NCBI GenBank assembly: GCA_036346225.1
Contig: JARFIW010001104.1
Coordinates: 6,598,001 to 6,662,000, forward strand
Reading direction: 5' to 3'
Source: Platerodrilus igneus
Taxonomy: Eukaryota > Arthropoda > Insecta > Coleoptera > Lycidae
Length of the DNA stretch: 64,000 nt
A program made the translations under genes and the position numbers. The notes under the pieces were generated by a model. The model did no database searches and had not been told where the DNA came from. It worked only from the letters and a program-made list of their open reading frames with translations. The stretch's first letter is position 1; each line of letters opens with the position of its first letter. Positions 35,185 through 45,697 of the stretch are shown here, piece after piece.

Positions 35185-36021
35185 ATGATTACATATAATA
35201 ATTCTAAAACTACTGGGAACGGACTATTAAATACTGTAATTAACAATTTACCATTTGAAGCGCATATTCCGGGTTACAAATTTTGCGGTCCGGGTACAAA
35301 GCTAATCGAACGGTTAGCTCGGAAAGACAAGGGAATAAACAAGTTAGACGAGGCTTGTAAGGAGCACGATATTGCATACTCCAAAGAAAAGGATCTATCT
35401 AAACGCCATCAAGCAGATTCGAAGTTAGCTCAGTTAGCTACAGAAAGACTAAATTCTGGCGACTCGTTTTTAGGTGAAAAAGTAGCAGCATTTGGAGTAG
35501 CTACCGCAAAGAAAGCTAAAGTAAAACTTGGTATGGGTGCCTGTGCATCACTGAGAACAAAAAATATCAATAAAATAAGAAAACTGATAAAGAAACGTAA
35601 AATAAGAAGTACGCTAGGTATTAAAAGTATTATCAAACAAGTACGTACAGCTTTAAAAAAGGCTAAAGGAACTAATATTATGGATGCAATCAACATAGCA
35701 ATTAAGGCCGCCAATACAGCAAAACAAAAGAAGCATATTAAATCAGCTCGTATTATATCAATTCCTAAAACAGGAGGTTTTCTACCACTAATACCAATTT
35801 TTGCAGGCCTGAGCGCCCTTGGTACTCTTACTGGAGGTGCAGCTGCTGTTGCAAAAGCAGTTTCAGATACTAAAATAGCTAAGGAACAACTAGCGGAAAA
35901 ACAACGTCATAACAAGGCAATGGAGGACATTGCAGTTGGAAACGGCATGTACATCAAACCTTATAAAAAAGGTTTTGGTCTTTTTTTAGCCCCTGCAAAA
36001 CCTCAAAGGAACGCAACTTGA
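35185..36021 (+). CDS. Virion protein with phospholipase-A2 domain
   Basis: 278 codons, intact. An N-terminal parvovirus-VP1-type PLA2 domain has the Ca-binding loop YKFCGPG (residues 31-37) and the catalytic His-Asp of ACKEHDIAY (H61, D62). A Lys/Arg-rich middle (residues about 105-190) is followed by a Gly/Ala-rich hydrophobic stretch (about 200-226) and a C-terminal IKPYKKGFGLFL block, which resembles adenovirus core or minor-capsid peptides. In parvoviruses this domain helps breach the endosome, and proteins of this kind occur in adintoviruses. It is first in the plus-strand structural cluster. Confidence 0.88.
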   Translation: MITYNNSKTTGNGLLNTVINNLPFEAHIPGYKFCGPGTKLIERLARKDKGINKLDEACKEHDIAYSKEKDLSKRHQADSKLAQLATERLNSGDSFLGEKVAAFGVATAKKAKVKLGMGACASLRTKNINKIRKLIKKRKIRSTLGIKSIIKQVRTALKKAKGTNIMDAINIAIKAANTAKQKKHIKSARIISIPKTGGFLPLIPIFAGLSALGTLTGGAAAVAKAVSDTKIAKEQLAEKQRHNKAMEDIAVGNGMYIKPYKKGFGLFLAPAKPQRNAT

Positions 36022-36383
36022 TTTTACCTAATCGAGCACTAAGCAATGTAGAATTAATAGAGTTTGTTAAGCAATTAGAAGTACCATATTTCCGTGGAGT
36101 GTTCACGAGAAACAATCTTCCCAAGAAAGTTAATTTAAAAGAATGTGGTATAATTAATTTAGATGGAATAGAAGGTTTAGGCACGCATTGGACCTCTTAT
36201 AAAAAGTACGGTAGTAGCACTATTTACTATGACACCTACGGAAACCTGCGACCGCCAACAGAGTTGATAAGTTATTTGAATAGCGGGGGTAAATGTAAAA
36301 TTCTTTATAACATTAACCAAGAACAATCGTACGGTACTGTGTTTTGCGGTCATTTATGCTTACAATTTCTAAGTAGTACATAG
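36018..36383 (+). CDS. Adenain-like cysteine protease
   Basis: About 120 codons, the usual size for Polinton proteases. The catalytic triad is in order: His of GLGTHW (about residue 57), Asp of YYDTYGN (about 72) and Cys of FCGHLC (about 110). Family role: maturation cleavage of capsid precursors. It overlaps the end of the phospholipase gene by four bases. The first codon of the open frame is TTG, and no ATG precedes the conserved region, so the native start codon may have mutated or initiation is unusual. Otherwise the frame is unbroken. Confidence 0.88.
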   Translation: MILPNRALSNVELIEFVKQLEVPYFRGVFTRNNLPKKVNLKECGIINLDGIEGLGTHWTSYKKYGSSTIYYDTYGNLRPPTELISYLNSGGKCKILYNINQEQSYGTVFCGHLCLQFLSST

Positions 36384-36402
36384 AACTGCGTACGAAGTTG
36401 TC

Positions 36403-37140
36403 ATGTCGTACACTTTTACTCTAACGGGAAACACTTCAGTTTTAACAAGCAATTTTAATCCGCCTATAAACTTGGATAATGATTCGGAGTACGTATTAGG
36501 ATTAACAAATTTTGAGTCTTATAACACAATTCCAAACATAGAAAAAGGAATAAACAATAAATTTTATTATGGATCTAACGGAGAATTCATAGAAATACCT
36601 GAAGGTGCTTATGAGATTAGAGAAATTAATAAATATCTTCAAAGAGCTTTAGGTAATAAAAGATGGCGTGGTCGTATGGAACAATCACGAAGCGCTATAA
36701 AGACGCCAGTGTATATAGAAATTACAGCTGACAATAATACACTTAAATGTAGTATTAAATATAGTCTAGATGTGGATTTTACCAAAAAGGATTCAATTGG
36801 TTCTCTACTTGGTTTCAATCCGCGAAAATTGCTAGCATATGTCACGCATCAAGCAGACTACGCGATCAACATTTGTAAAGTGAATGCAGTTTTAATCGAT
36901 TGTAATATTGCAAGTGGATCCTATTTAAATAGTAAACCAGCCCATGTAATACACGAATTTTTTCCTCAAGTACCTGCAGGTTTTAAAATTGTCGAGTGCC
37001 CACCTACGATTATATATCTACCAATCAGGTCACGTATAATAGATAAAATAATAGTTAAAGTGTTAGATCAACATGGAAATTTAGTTAATTTCAGAGGAGA
37101 ACTGCTAACTGTAAGGCTGCATTTAAAAAATCTGCAATAG
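36403..37140 (+). CDS. Penton-like minor capsid protein (single jelly roll)
   Basis: 245 codons, intact, starting 20 bp after the protease. The opening MSYTFTLTGNTSVL ... INLDNDSEYVLGLTNFESYN (each block seen directly) is the pattern I associate with Polinton/adintovirus penton-type proteins. It is rich in beta-strand-forming residues with no signal peptide or membrane segment. Position between protease and hexon supports the call. Structure-based comparison would be needed to prove the fold. Confidence 0.75.
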   Translation: MSYTFTLTGNTSVLTSNFNPPINLDNDSEYVLGLTNFESYNTIPNIEKGINNKFYYGSNGEFIEIPEGAYEIREINKYLQRALGNKRWRGRMEQSRSAIKTPVYIEITADNNTLKCSIKYSLDVDFTKKDSIGSLLGFNPRKLLAYVTHQADYAINICKVNAVLIDCNIASGSYLNSKPAHVIHEFFPQVPAGFKIVECPPTIIYLPIRSRIIDKIIVKVLDQHGNLVNFRGELLTVRLHLKNLQ

Positions 37141-37142
37141 CC

Positions 37143-37295
37143 ATGGGTATTAAGTATAATGCACGCAACATGTCAAGAATTGCTATAAATGCTGGAAATT
37201 TCAAAGCAATCGACACTCGATTGATTGTTTCAAGACCGCTAACAACACAAAACCGGCAGTTTCTACAATCGTTAGGACTGCATTTATTTAATTAA
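37143..37295 (+). CDS. Small Polinton protein, 50 residues
   Basis: An intact small ORF fills the gap between penton and hexon. It starts at the ATG two bases after the penton stop and ends in QFLQSLGLHLFN. It is basic, with no cysteine pattern or membrane segment. Small ORFs with a similar F-L-x-S-L-G ending occur at this place in other Polintons as far as I recall. The tight spacing (8 bp to the hexon ATG) argues that it is real. Function unknown. Confidence 0.55.
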   Translation: MGIKYNARNMSRIAINAGNFKAIDTRLIVSRPLTTQNRQFLQSLGLHLFN

Positions 37296-37303
37296 AAAGT
37301 TGA

Positions 37304-38508
37304 ATGAACAGTGAAATACTGAACGTGCGTGAAAAAGTTTACTTTGACAATGCTATTGTTAATATTGAAAAACATACTCATCAACCTTATGCTAACATAT
37401 ATTTAAACAATAATGATGAAATTCGAATCCCTACACAACAACAAGATGTATACACCTTACCATCGAAGAGCATGCTATACATAGAACGCAAATTAATTAG
37501 AACAGATAGAACGCTGTCTCAGACAGCAAAGTTTGTTAATAATGGAATTTTGCTGCTTTTGATGAAATTAGATATGAGATTGGTGGTATCATTGTAGATC
37601 GTGTTCGGAATCCTGGATTAACGTCTATAATGAAGGGATATGTTTCATATAATAGCAATCAAAGTAAACATTTACAAAACGCTGGGTGGTTTCCTATGGA
37701 TGATTCACAAATAGTTGATGCCAATGGGAATTTTAATTTTGCAATAAACCTTTCAATGGTTCTCGGAATATGCAAAGATTTTAAAAAAATTATTTTAAAC
37801 CTCCGTCATGAGTTAGTTTTACTACGTTCTAGTTGTGATACTAATGCTGTAATTAATCCTACACCCGATGAAGTAAAAGTTGTTTTAAACAAAGTTTTAT
37901 GGAAAATGCCGCATGTAGCCGTTGATGATACTCAACGAATTAATTTAATAGAATGCGTTGCACAAAATCAGGATTTGCATATTCCGTTTAGAGGATGGGA
38001 GTTGCATGAATATCAACTTCTACAAGAAACGCAACGTCATACATGGAACATTAAAACAACAACACAATTAGAAAAACCAAGATTTGTAATTGTTGGTTTC
38101 CAAACCAACCGAAAAAATAGATACATGAGCAACTACAGTCGTTTTGATCATTGCTATTTAACCAACATGAAACTATATTTAAATTCAGAAATCTTCCCGT
38201 ACGATAACTTACATTTGAAGTTCGAGAATAAACAGACTGCGTTGTTATATGAGATGTATGCTCAGTTTCAGCAATCATACTACGAAAAGGAACCACTTTT
38301 TAATCCTGAAGATTTACGAAGTATTGCACCATTAGTAGTCATATATTGTTCTAGACAAAACGAAGCGTTAAAATCTGGTACTGTCGATATTAGATTAGAA
38401 TTTGAAACTAGCAGAAACGTTTTGCCAAATACATCTTGTCATTGCCTTATACTTCATGATAAGATAGTCAAATACAATCCACTCTCAAACAAAATAAGAA
38501 TATTATAA
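37304..38508 (+). pseudogene. Hexon-like major capsid protein (double jelly roll), one frameshift
   Basis: Total span 1,205 bp, about 400 codons, the usual hexon size for Polintons. The first frame runs from the ATG at 37304 to 37597, the second from before 37630 to 38508. The frames switch near 37545-37560. Blocks such as NVREKVYFDNAIVNIEKHTH and CKDFKKIILNLRHELVL are seen. The second frame ends in a patch with a short Cys motif (SCHCLIL). Only one lesion is visible; the rest is well kept. An AATAAA lies 45 bp or so past the stop. Confidence 0.85.
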
Positions 38509-39205
38509 TTACTTTATTATTATTACTGTACCTTTACAGATTATGAAAAAACAATAAATCATTTAGCAATCACAGTCTATTTATTAATATTTTTACATGT
38601 TTTTACAATATCTTTTACATGTTTGAATTATTAAGTGATTTAGTAAATAGTCATAATCATTGACAATTTTAAGTAAAAGTTTTGTTATACATTTCTCAAA
38701 TAAACTAACTGGTATGTTATTAACAAACTGAATTTTTTTTAAACAGAACGGTTACTACTACTATTTTTCTCTACAATACATTTATACTAATATAGTTCAA
38801 CTCGGGCAGATTGAAAGGTATCCTGTTTTTAGATACATCCAAAAACGAAAAACGGCGTACTTGTGCAAGTATAAACATAACACTGAAGTTTTATAACTAA
38901 AAAATATTATATGTTAATCGAGATAAAATAAATTGCATTCTTTATTTGAGCCAGTGGTTGAAGCTTTACAAGTCATTTCTGATTGTAAAGTTATACCCTC
39001 AAGGTTTAGTATCAGTGGTTGAGGTACTAAGAATTCTTTTATCATCACTTGGATTAAGAACAATTTTGTTTTGTTTAATAGTAAAAACATCATGTATGAC
39101 TGATCTAATTAAACATTGCTGTTTCTGTACAGTCTGTTTATAAAACAAAGCATTCTTATAATCATCAAAAGAAATTTGCTTAATACTTGCTAAGGAAGAT
39201 CACTT
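38509..39205. other. Convergent intergenic region of the Polinton
   Basis: A+T-rich spacer between the convergent hexon and polymerase genes. AATAAA near 38555 (plus) and 38940 (minus) are candidate polyadenylation signals. No gene seen. Confidence 0.5.
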
Positions 39206-42200
39206 TCACTTTTTTATTATTATCCTATCCTGAACTCTGTAAGTGTACATTTTAGATCTAAGCCGTACAAACTCTAGCATGATATCACCATTGTTTTCAT
39301 CTTTCATAATACCAGGAACCTTTTTATTTGATAATGGGATATGATATTTGTTATGAGAGTCGTAATCGGAAGTATCAAATCTATGAATATCTTGTTTGAT
39401 ATAAGAGTAAATATCTTCAACGCTAAACTCGTATATCAAACTATCCGTATCTGTGTACTGCAGCTTTGCTTTGTTAGCAAATTGCGATTTTATATAACTA
39501 TAGTGAAATTCATATAAATAGGTTTTTGAAATATCTAGAATAGAGAAACCTACATAAATGGGTTTGTTTAAGTAAACCTCCAATTTATTCATTTCTATTA
39601 AGACTAGATCTTTGTCTAACACAGTGCAACTGTGAAAATTAGGCTTCGCTATGTAACTACGAGCTCCAAACCGTCCTTCCCATTCGGTCACTAATTTCAT
39701 ATCTTTCCTTTTCCGTACGTTTTCCATCATTTTTCCATAAACCGAATTTATCATATTTTTATAAAAGCATATATCGAAACTGTTTTTTGACTGTTGTCTT
39801 AATTTCGTATTCAAATCAATGTATTCCTTTAACCAAGGGGCTTGTTTAAACCGAAGAACTTTATGAATCTTTTTCTGTTCTAAACCGTAGCTTAAATACA
39901 TTTTTAAATTCTTGTAGTGAATAATATAGATGAGTTTTGGATATAAAGTTGTAAGTAATTTCTTTAAGTTTGATTTATTAGAAGGTACTGGTGGTATCAT
40001 ATGTTCAGGCGCCAAAGGTAAGTCACTGTGAATTTCATGTAAAGATACTGGGTAGTGTAAATCGCATTCAAAAATATATCCTACATCAGAATCATCGGGA
40101 ATATTAAGTATGTTTAAACGTACTATATCTGGACTGGTACCATCTAAAAATTCAAATTCTCCATATGGAAGATATTTAGACATTGCAGCCCTGTATAAAT
40201 TATTAACATCAAAATACATTAAATATTTAGGATCGAAATTTGGATCATAATCTGCATTCATATATTTGTTATTTGCTTTAGCATATCTATTCGAACATTG
40301 AGAAACACCGCCACGAATTCCCCGTTCTAAAAACATTATTTTTTCAATATCAGTAAGCAACTCGAGTTTAACGTTCGTCGTTTTTAACATTGCATCTAGA
40401 GCTAAACCAGGAGCCGTAAAGTAGTGAAGTGGATCTAACTTATACGTTAACATACAAGTTTTTCTAAAGTTTTCAAATATATCAGTCAAGAGCAGTACAT
40501 CTGTTTTTAAATATAGGTCTGAATAGTCCCCTAGTGTTTTTATGTTAAATGTTTGCCAAACGTGTTTAGCATGATTGTAGTCTTCATCTGAGATTTCTTC
40601 ATTGCGCAAACGATTAAAGAATGCTGTTTTACAGGGTAAATCGGTTTCATTGAGCCTATCCCAAGAGTTAATGTAATCATGGGGAAATATGCCTTTACGC
40701 GTAAGTAACTGAAACTCATTATCAGTGTTACAATTTTCCTGGTGATGGATTTTTATTATCATCTAAGTAGGAAGCTAATTTTCGATGCTAGATGCCATAA
40801 ACCTGAATGAATCGATAAATCTAAAACTAACTTTCATACCTTTTACATATTTTGTAAAAGATATGTATTTTTCCTTATTTATTGGTAGAATGCTTAACGA
40901 ACCTGAAAACTCTAACGAGATTTTTTTAATAATGAAATGCGAATCGTAGCCTCATAAGTTATGAAAAACTACCGGTATCATATAAGAATTATGATAATTG
41001 ATGTTGCAATCTTGATGAGCCGCTCCTCGAAATTCACCTGTAAAAGGGCAGTGATCGCCAACTCTAATATCATCTATAGTAAAAGGTTTATTGCAAATGT
41101 GACAGTGAAGGGCAAATTTAAATGCTGACTTTTGTTCTTCCGTTAAAGGATTCATAGGTTTTGGGTTACAGAAAATTTTATTAGTAGTTTCTGAAATCAG
41201 TTTCAATTGAGCAACAAACCATTCTATACAATCCTTTCCGCGATACAATTGAAATTTGGAATATTTATTATCATACGAGCATTTCAAATAATACGCTACA
41301 CTAAAGGGTATATGCCTTTGGTAACGGACTGTGTTTAATATTACCTCAGACTCATTGCATGGTTCTAATATACATTCGAGATCTGCATACACTACAAATG
41401 ATACTTTTTCTTGATAGTGGAAATGTTTAAATGTTAGATACTTTTCGGATTCTTCGGGTAATCTTATTGAGCAAGTATTCTGTTTTTCGCAATAATTCAA
41501 AAGACGCTTAAGTAATGCTGCTGTACTAAAATTATTGAAACATCTATAACAAAAAAATTTTCTATGGTGATGTAAAGACAACTGTTTTGCAAATAATTTT
41601 GACATATCCATAATCCAAGTAAAATGAAAGTGATTCTCATTAGCATTTGTCGGACGAGAATATTGTAAGGAATCATTATTTAAAACTAACAGATTAATAG
41701 GTTCAATTTTTTTAAAATTTTCACTTAAACAAAATGGCAGTATTTTAGTATTTTCTATACAATATAGGTTAATTGCAAGATTGTTAAGCTTCTCAATTTT
41801 TTTTATGTCTTTTAATGCGATTGGAAACTGAATTGAATTGTAGCGTAATACTGTATCAAAATGTGCATAGCTAGATATTCTCTGACTATTTTGTTTAGCA
41901 GGATATAAAGCGGAAACCAAGCTCCAAAGAATGCAATGTTGGTCGTTATTTATTACATTTACCACAGCTTTTTTTTATAAAGTCCGGAACCGGTACAAAC
42001 GTTGAACACCCTCCTTTAAGTGGATCATGATTGTTTATATTTACTTTCAAGTGTAAAACTTCTTGGATTGTACAACCAGAATCCTTTTCGCTAAATTCTT
42101 CTAATCGCTTCGAAATCTTGTCCAATACGTTCTCCTTATACCACCGCTTGAGATTGGTATTTATATCGATGTGACGATTTGCAGTAGAAAACGTTTTCAA

Positions 42201-42733
42201 ATCTATTTCGCCAGTTGTAGGCTTAACAAAGTTAGCGGCAAATATTACATTAACTTTCAACATTGACTTTTTAAGCATGCAACAATCTTGCGTTTAAAAC
42301 TAGCGAACGCCTTGTCTAAGAACACTAGAGGATCTCTATAACTTAAATTGGTAATAAGTCCCGTAATTATTCGACTTCCAAAACATGATTGTACATCATG
42401 CCAAATAAGATTTTTTCGAGTATGACCTCTAGAAAGCGTTGCATCAACACCTCTACCACGATATTCCAAAGAGCGTTTCAAGTGCCTCAATCGTACAAGG
42501 TAGCTTTTAAGATGTGCCAAATTAGATTCCAGCCTACTAGGATTTTCTTGTCGATTGTCTTCGTATACCTTATTTCTAATAGCAAGCTTTAATATACTAA
42601 TATTTGCTTTGATAATTATAATGTGTTTTGTTATTTCATTGACTGATTTGATTAGATTCACGCATTTTACAGTTAATCTCAAAATAGCGCTACTAATCTC
42701 GGCCACGGTTTCAGAATTCATGATTCTATACAA
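39206..42733 (-). pseudogene. Protein-primed DNA polymerase B, broken
   Basis: Replicates the linear element. Polymerase half (40762-39206, 518 codons, open): motif [11 protein letters not shown] at 185-194, motif [11 protein letters not shown] at 335-344, motif C YTDTDS at 436-441, all intact, and the TPR-type insertions between motifs A and B are present by length. Exonuclease half (41965-40952): VVYADLECIL (DxE, Exo I) and the Cys/His block CHICNKPF ... GDHCPF. N-terminal pieces lie at 42278-41946 and 42733-42257. Lesions: frameshifts near 42260-42278, 41946-41965, 40775-40785 and 40731-40745, and a TGA at 40952-40954. The active-site residues survive but the chain cannot be made in one piece. 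Confidence 0.93.
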
Positions 42734-43770
42734 ATCAATACACTACTTAATATACGAATAGCTCTATTTACTATTTATACAAAAATATAATCTGACGTAA
42801 GCAAAACAACTGTAAAAATAATTAGCATACAACATCATTTTTCATTCAGCTGCGTTTACGACAAAAAATTTCTTGTTTGCAGTATAGTAATAAAAATATT
42901 TTATACGACTTTTGATTTATGATGTGTGTATAGAAAATACACTATCATTACAGCGCTATTTTTTATGGTTACATATGAAATCTTTTAATAAAAAACAAAG
43001 CAAATTTGAAAACATGTCTCAGATTAAACCGTCAATGTTGTTTAATAATTTACACGCACTCATGGTTTTTTTAAAAACCCATTATTAAAAAAAAATTCTG
43101 CAGTTTTATCATATAGCAGTACCTTTAAAGAATTTCTTATGCGACATAAATCGTGTAAACACACAATTACCTATATATGCATATAAATTGTGTCAGCGGT
43201 AATCTAAAACTTATTCTATATATATTACTAGTTAAGGACCATTTGCATTGCATTATTTTAAACAAAATTAATCTAAAGAAAAATATAATAATTTACACGC
43301 ACTCATGTTTTTTTAAAAACCCAATATTAAAAAAAACATTTTGCAATACGTTGATAGAATTCAAGAATTTCTTATTCAGCATGATTCGCGTAAACATACA
43401 CACACACAAATTACTATATACCTATATATATGCATATAAAGTCAATTTTTGTTAATTTTTATGGAAAATAAATTATGCTAGCAGTAATCTAAAACGAAAT
43501 TAATCTAATTTAGGTTTTTTATTATGTGCCTTCATTGCAATTTCTTTTTCAGACAATGAATCTAATTCATTATTTCTGCTGAGGTATAATTATATTCGCT
43601 TACATACTGTTTTATTCATTAGAATAGATTACAGAGCTGAATTTTTTCAGAAAACGATGCAAATTTTTAATTTTTTCTAACAGGTCAGTTTATTATTTAA
43701 TATAAATACTTCACTTTTACCAACAGTATTCAATCAGATCTCTTGTATAATTATTAATTACTATTACTAG
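42734..43770. repeat. Non-coding Polinton segment with a direct duplication
   Basis: A unit beginning AATAATTTACACGCACTCATG occurs at 43044 and again at 43287 (period about 243 bp) and runs on to about 43286 and 43510, each copy ending with GTAATCTAAAAC-type sequence. The rest is A+T-rich. A TATAAATA at about 43702 could serve the small gene that follows. Confidence 0.7.
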
Positions 43771-44392
43771 CAAATTTTAAAAATAAGTAACTTATCATCA
43801 ATCAAAAATTGTAATAGTACCAACGTAAAAGTTCTAGAGCAATTTATATTACATTCTGACAAAGACTTGATTAAAGAAGTTTTTGGTTCTTCTTCGCCTC
43901 AACCCGACACTGCTGCTATTTTTGATAGTGACGTAATAGATATATCACGGTAAGTGTTTTTTCACATTTATACATGTGTTTTAAAACACTACTAATTTAT
44001 AAGTTACATTAGATCAAAAAACCATTCTGGAAATTCTGAGGCTATCGTCGGATCGTTGACACACTCTGATCCTCTCAGAAAGAGGTAGTATACAAAAGAA
44101 AAGGTGAACCTACAATAATCTTTTATGTTATGCTCACAGATCAGGCAAAAACATGTTGGCTATGAAAAAGTTATGTACAGAATCTAATATGGCTGTTTGC
44201 TGTGAAGATGACAAATCCTATGAAGATGACACAGTAGAGTTGCTTAACGCATTTAAAAAGCGTGGAGAGAAGCTACTGCGTCGTATAGATTTAGAGCTAG
44301 AAATAATAAAGCAAAAAAGAGGAACTAGCTACGAGGGAGCAGCAGATACTTCAAGAACGGGAGTTAATAAATACTTTTTCATTTATAAATAG
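43771..44392 (+). CDS. Putative two-exon Polinton gene
   Basis: An open frame from 43771 runs to 43949, where a consensus donor GTAAGTG begins. The intron 43950-44139 (190 bp) ends in a weakly pyrimidine-rich tract and TGCTCACAG. The frame then continues in phase (two bases plus one) through 44392. Exon 1 encodes an acidic stretch (FGSSSPQPDTAAIFDSD), exon 2 a charged, probably helical stretch (ELLNAFKKRGEKLLRRI). No ATG is present in exon 1; the first ATG is in exon 2 at 44153, so either an upstream exon exists, the start is lost, or only exon 2 (79 codons) is translated. Protein not recognised. Confidence 0.4.
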
Positions 44393-44637
44393 TTAGATCA
44401 AAATATTCAACAATTTGTAAAATAAAAAAGTATTTTATAAAAGTTTCTCTTTTGAAACAAGACTTTCTCTAAACAAGGTAATAAACTCAAAGTAAAACAC
44501 ACATAAATCAGAACCCACTTTAATTAAATACATCATTCTTTATACAATCGACTTAGATGTGTTATAATAATTTAAATAGTAAAGAACAAGATGTATATTA
44601 TTATAATAATAAACTAATTTCTTAGATTAGTGACATA

Positions 44638-44934
44638 TTATTCTGAAAATTCTATGTTGACAGTTAGACCGATCGATCCCTTACTAGTTATGTATACGTG
44701 TTTGTTCGAGCCAATACTTTCATTTAAATGTTTCACTCCATGTGCTTGAAGGTATTCAAAATATCTCAATGGCAATATACTCTTGAACTCTTCTGTTTCC
44801 ACTAATACTCTTTCTCCATATTTTGTCTTGATTGTTTCCACTTTTAAAACTTCAAACCTCTTATTCACTACAAGATCTTTTGAATTTACATAAGGTTTGC
44901 GATATGTGGTTTTATTAAGAGTATTAAAATCCAT
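44638..44934 (-). CDS. Possible OB-fold / ssDNA-binding Polinton protein
   Basis: 98 codons, intact. A basic N-terminus (RKPYVNSKDLVVNKRFEVL) is followed by the strand-turn-strand pattern KTKYGERVLVETEEFKSILP, which is how small OB-fold-like Polinton proteins look. A single-stranded DNA-binding role in replication is inference. It starts about 45 bp inside the TATA box of the right terminal repeat, so it is the terminal gene of that end. Its neighbour on the other strand is the putative spliced gene. Confidence 0.5.
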   Translation of the reverse strand: MDFNTLNKTTYRKPYVNSKDLVVNKRFEVLKVETIKTKYGERVLVETEEFKSILPLRYFEYLQAHGVKHLNESIGSNKHVYITSKGSIGLTVNIEFSE

Positions 44935-44943
44935 ATTGCTTTT

Positions 44944-45697
44944 CTTCGGCTAATTAAATTAATATTAGGAGCAATCTCCTTATATAGCAGATTACCACCA
45001 TCTGCGTACTTTGCCAACCCACTTTTCAACCTATCGCAAGAGTGAACACATTTTGAATTGAAACCGGCCCATGTGTATTTGCAGTCTCTAAACATAAATC
45101 AGAATCCACTTTAATTAAACACAATTGACTTGAATGCGATATTTTGCATCTGTCATACTTTATAACTTCTCGCTAGAAAACCAAATTCAAAACATCTACA
45201 CACATTTTCTCTGCACTTACATTTTTCAACATACGTGTGTTTTGAAGTATGTATGTTCCATTGAAAGTAATATAAAGCCGATCCTAATTCAAAACGTGCC
45301 CACAAGTATTTTACATTTGAAAGTATATAAGAATTCAGGTTTTCACATTTTACATTAAAAGTATATAACGCCGATCCTAATTCAAAACGGTGCACGTGTA
45401 ACTTCTCGCTAGAAAACCGAATTCAAAACAGCTACACACATTTTTCTCTGCACTTACATTTTTCAACATGCGTGTGTTTTGAAGTATGTTTCATTGAAAG
45501 TAATATAAAGCCGATCCTAATTCAAAACGTGCCCACAAGTATTTTACATTTGAATTCATCTGAATTCATGTTTTCACAACTATTTTACATTGAAAGTATA
45601 TAAGGCCGATCCTAATTCAAAACGGTGCACGTGTATTTTACATATGGAAAATACGTCTGAACACGTTTTGAATTAGGACCGGCCTTACCCCTCTACT
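44944..45697 (-). repeat. Right terminal inverted repeat of the Polinton
   Basis: 754 bp, about 196 bp longer than the left repeat because an internal block with AACTTCTCGCTAGAAAACC and the subterminal motif is duplicated (about 45160-45300 and 45400-45530). GATCCTAATTCAAAACG motifs lie near 45278, 45371, 45509 and 45604, with the terminal one in opposite orientation at 45664. The inner end carries the mirror-image TATA box (TATATAAGG on the minus strand, 44986-44978). Confidence 0.92.
44978..44986 (-). promoter_or_regulatory. Inward-facing TATA box in the right inverted repeat
   Basis: TATATAAGG on the minus strand, identical to that in the left repeat, 44 bp upstream of the ATG of the terminal gene at 44934. 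Confidence 0.5.
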
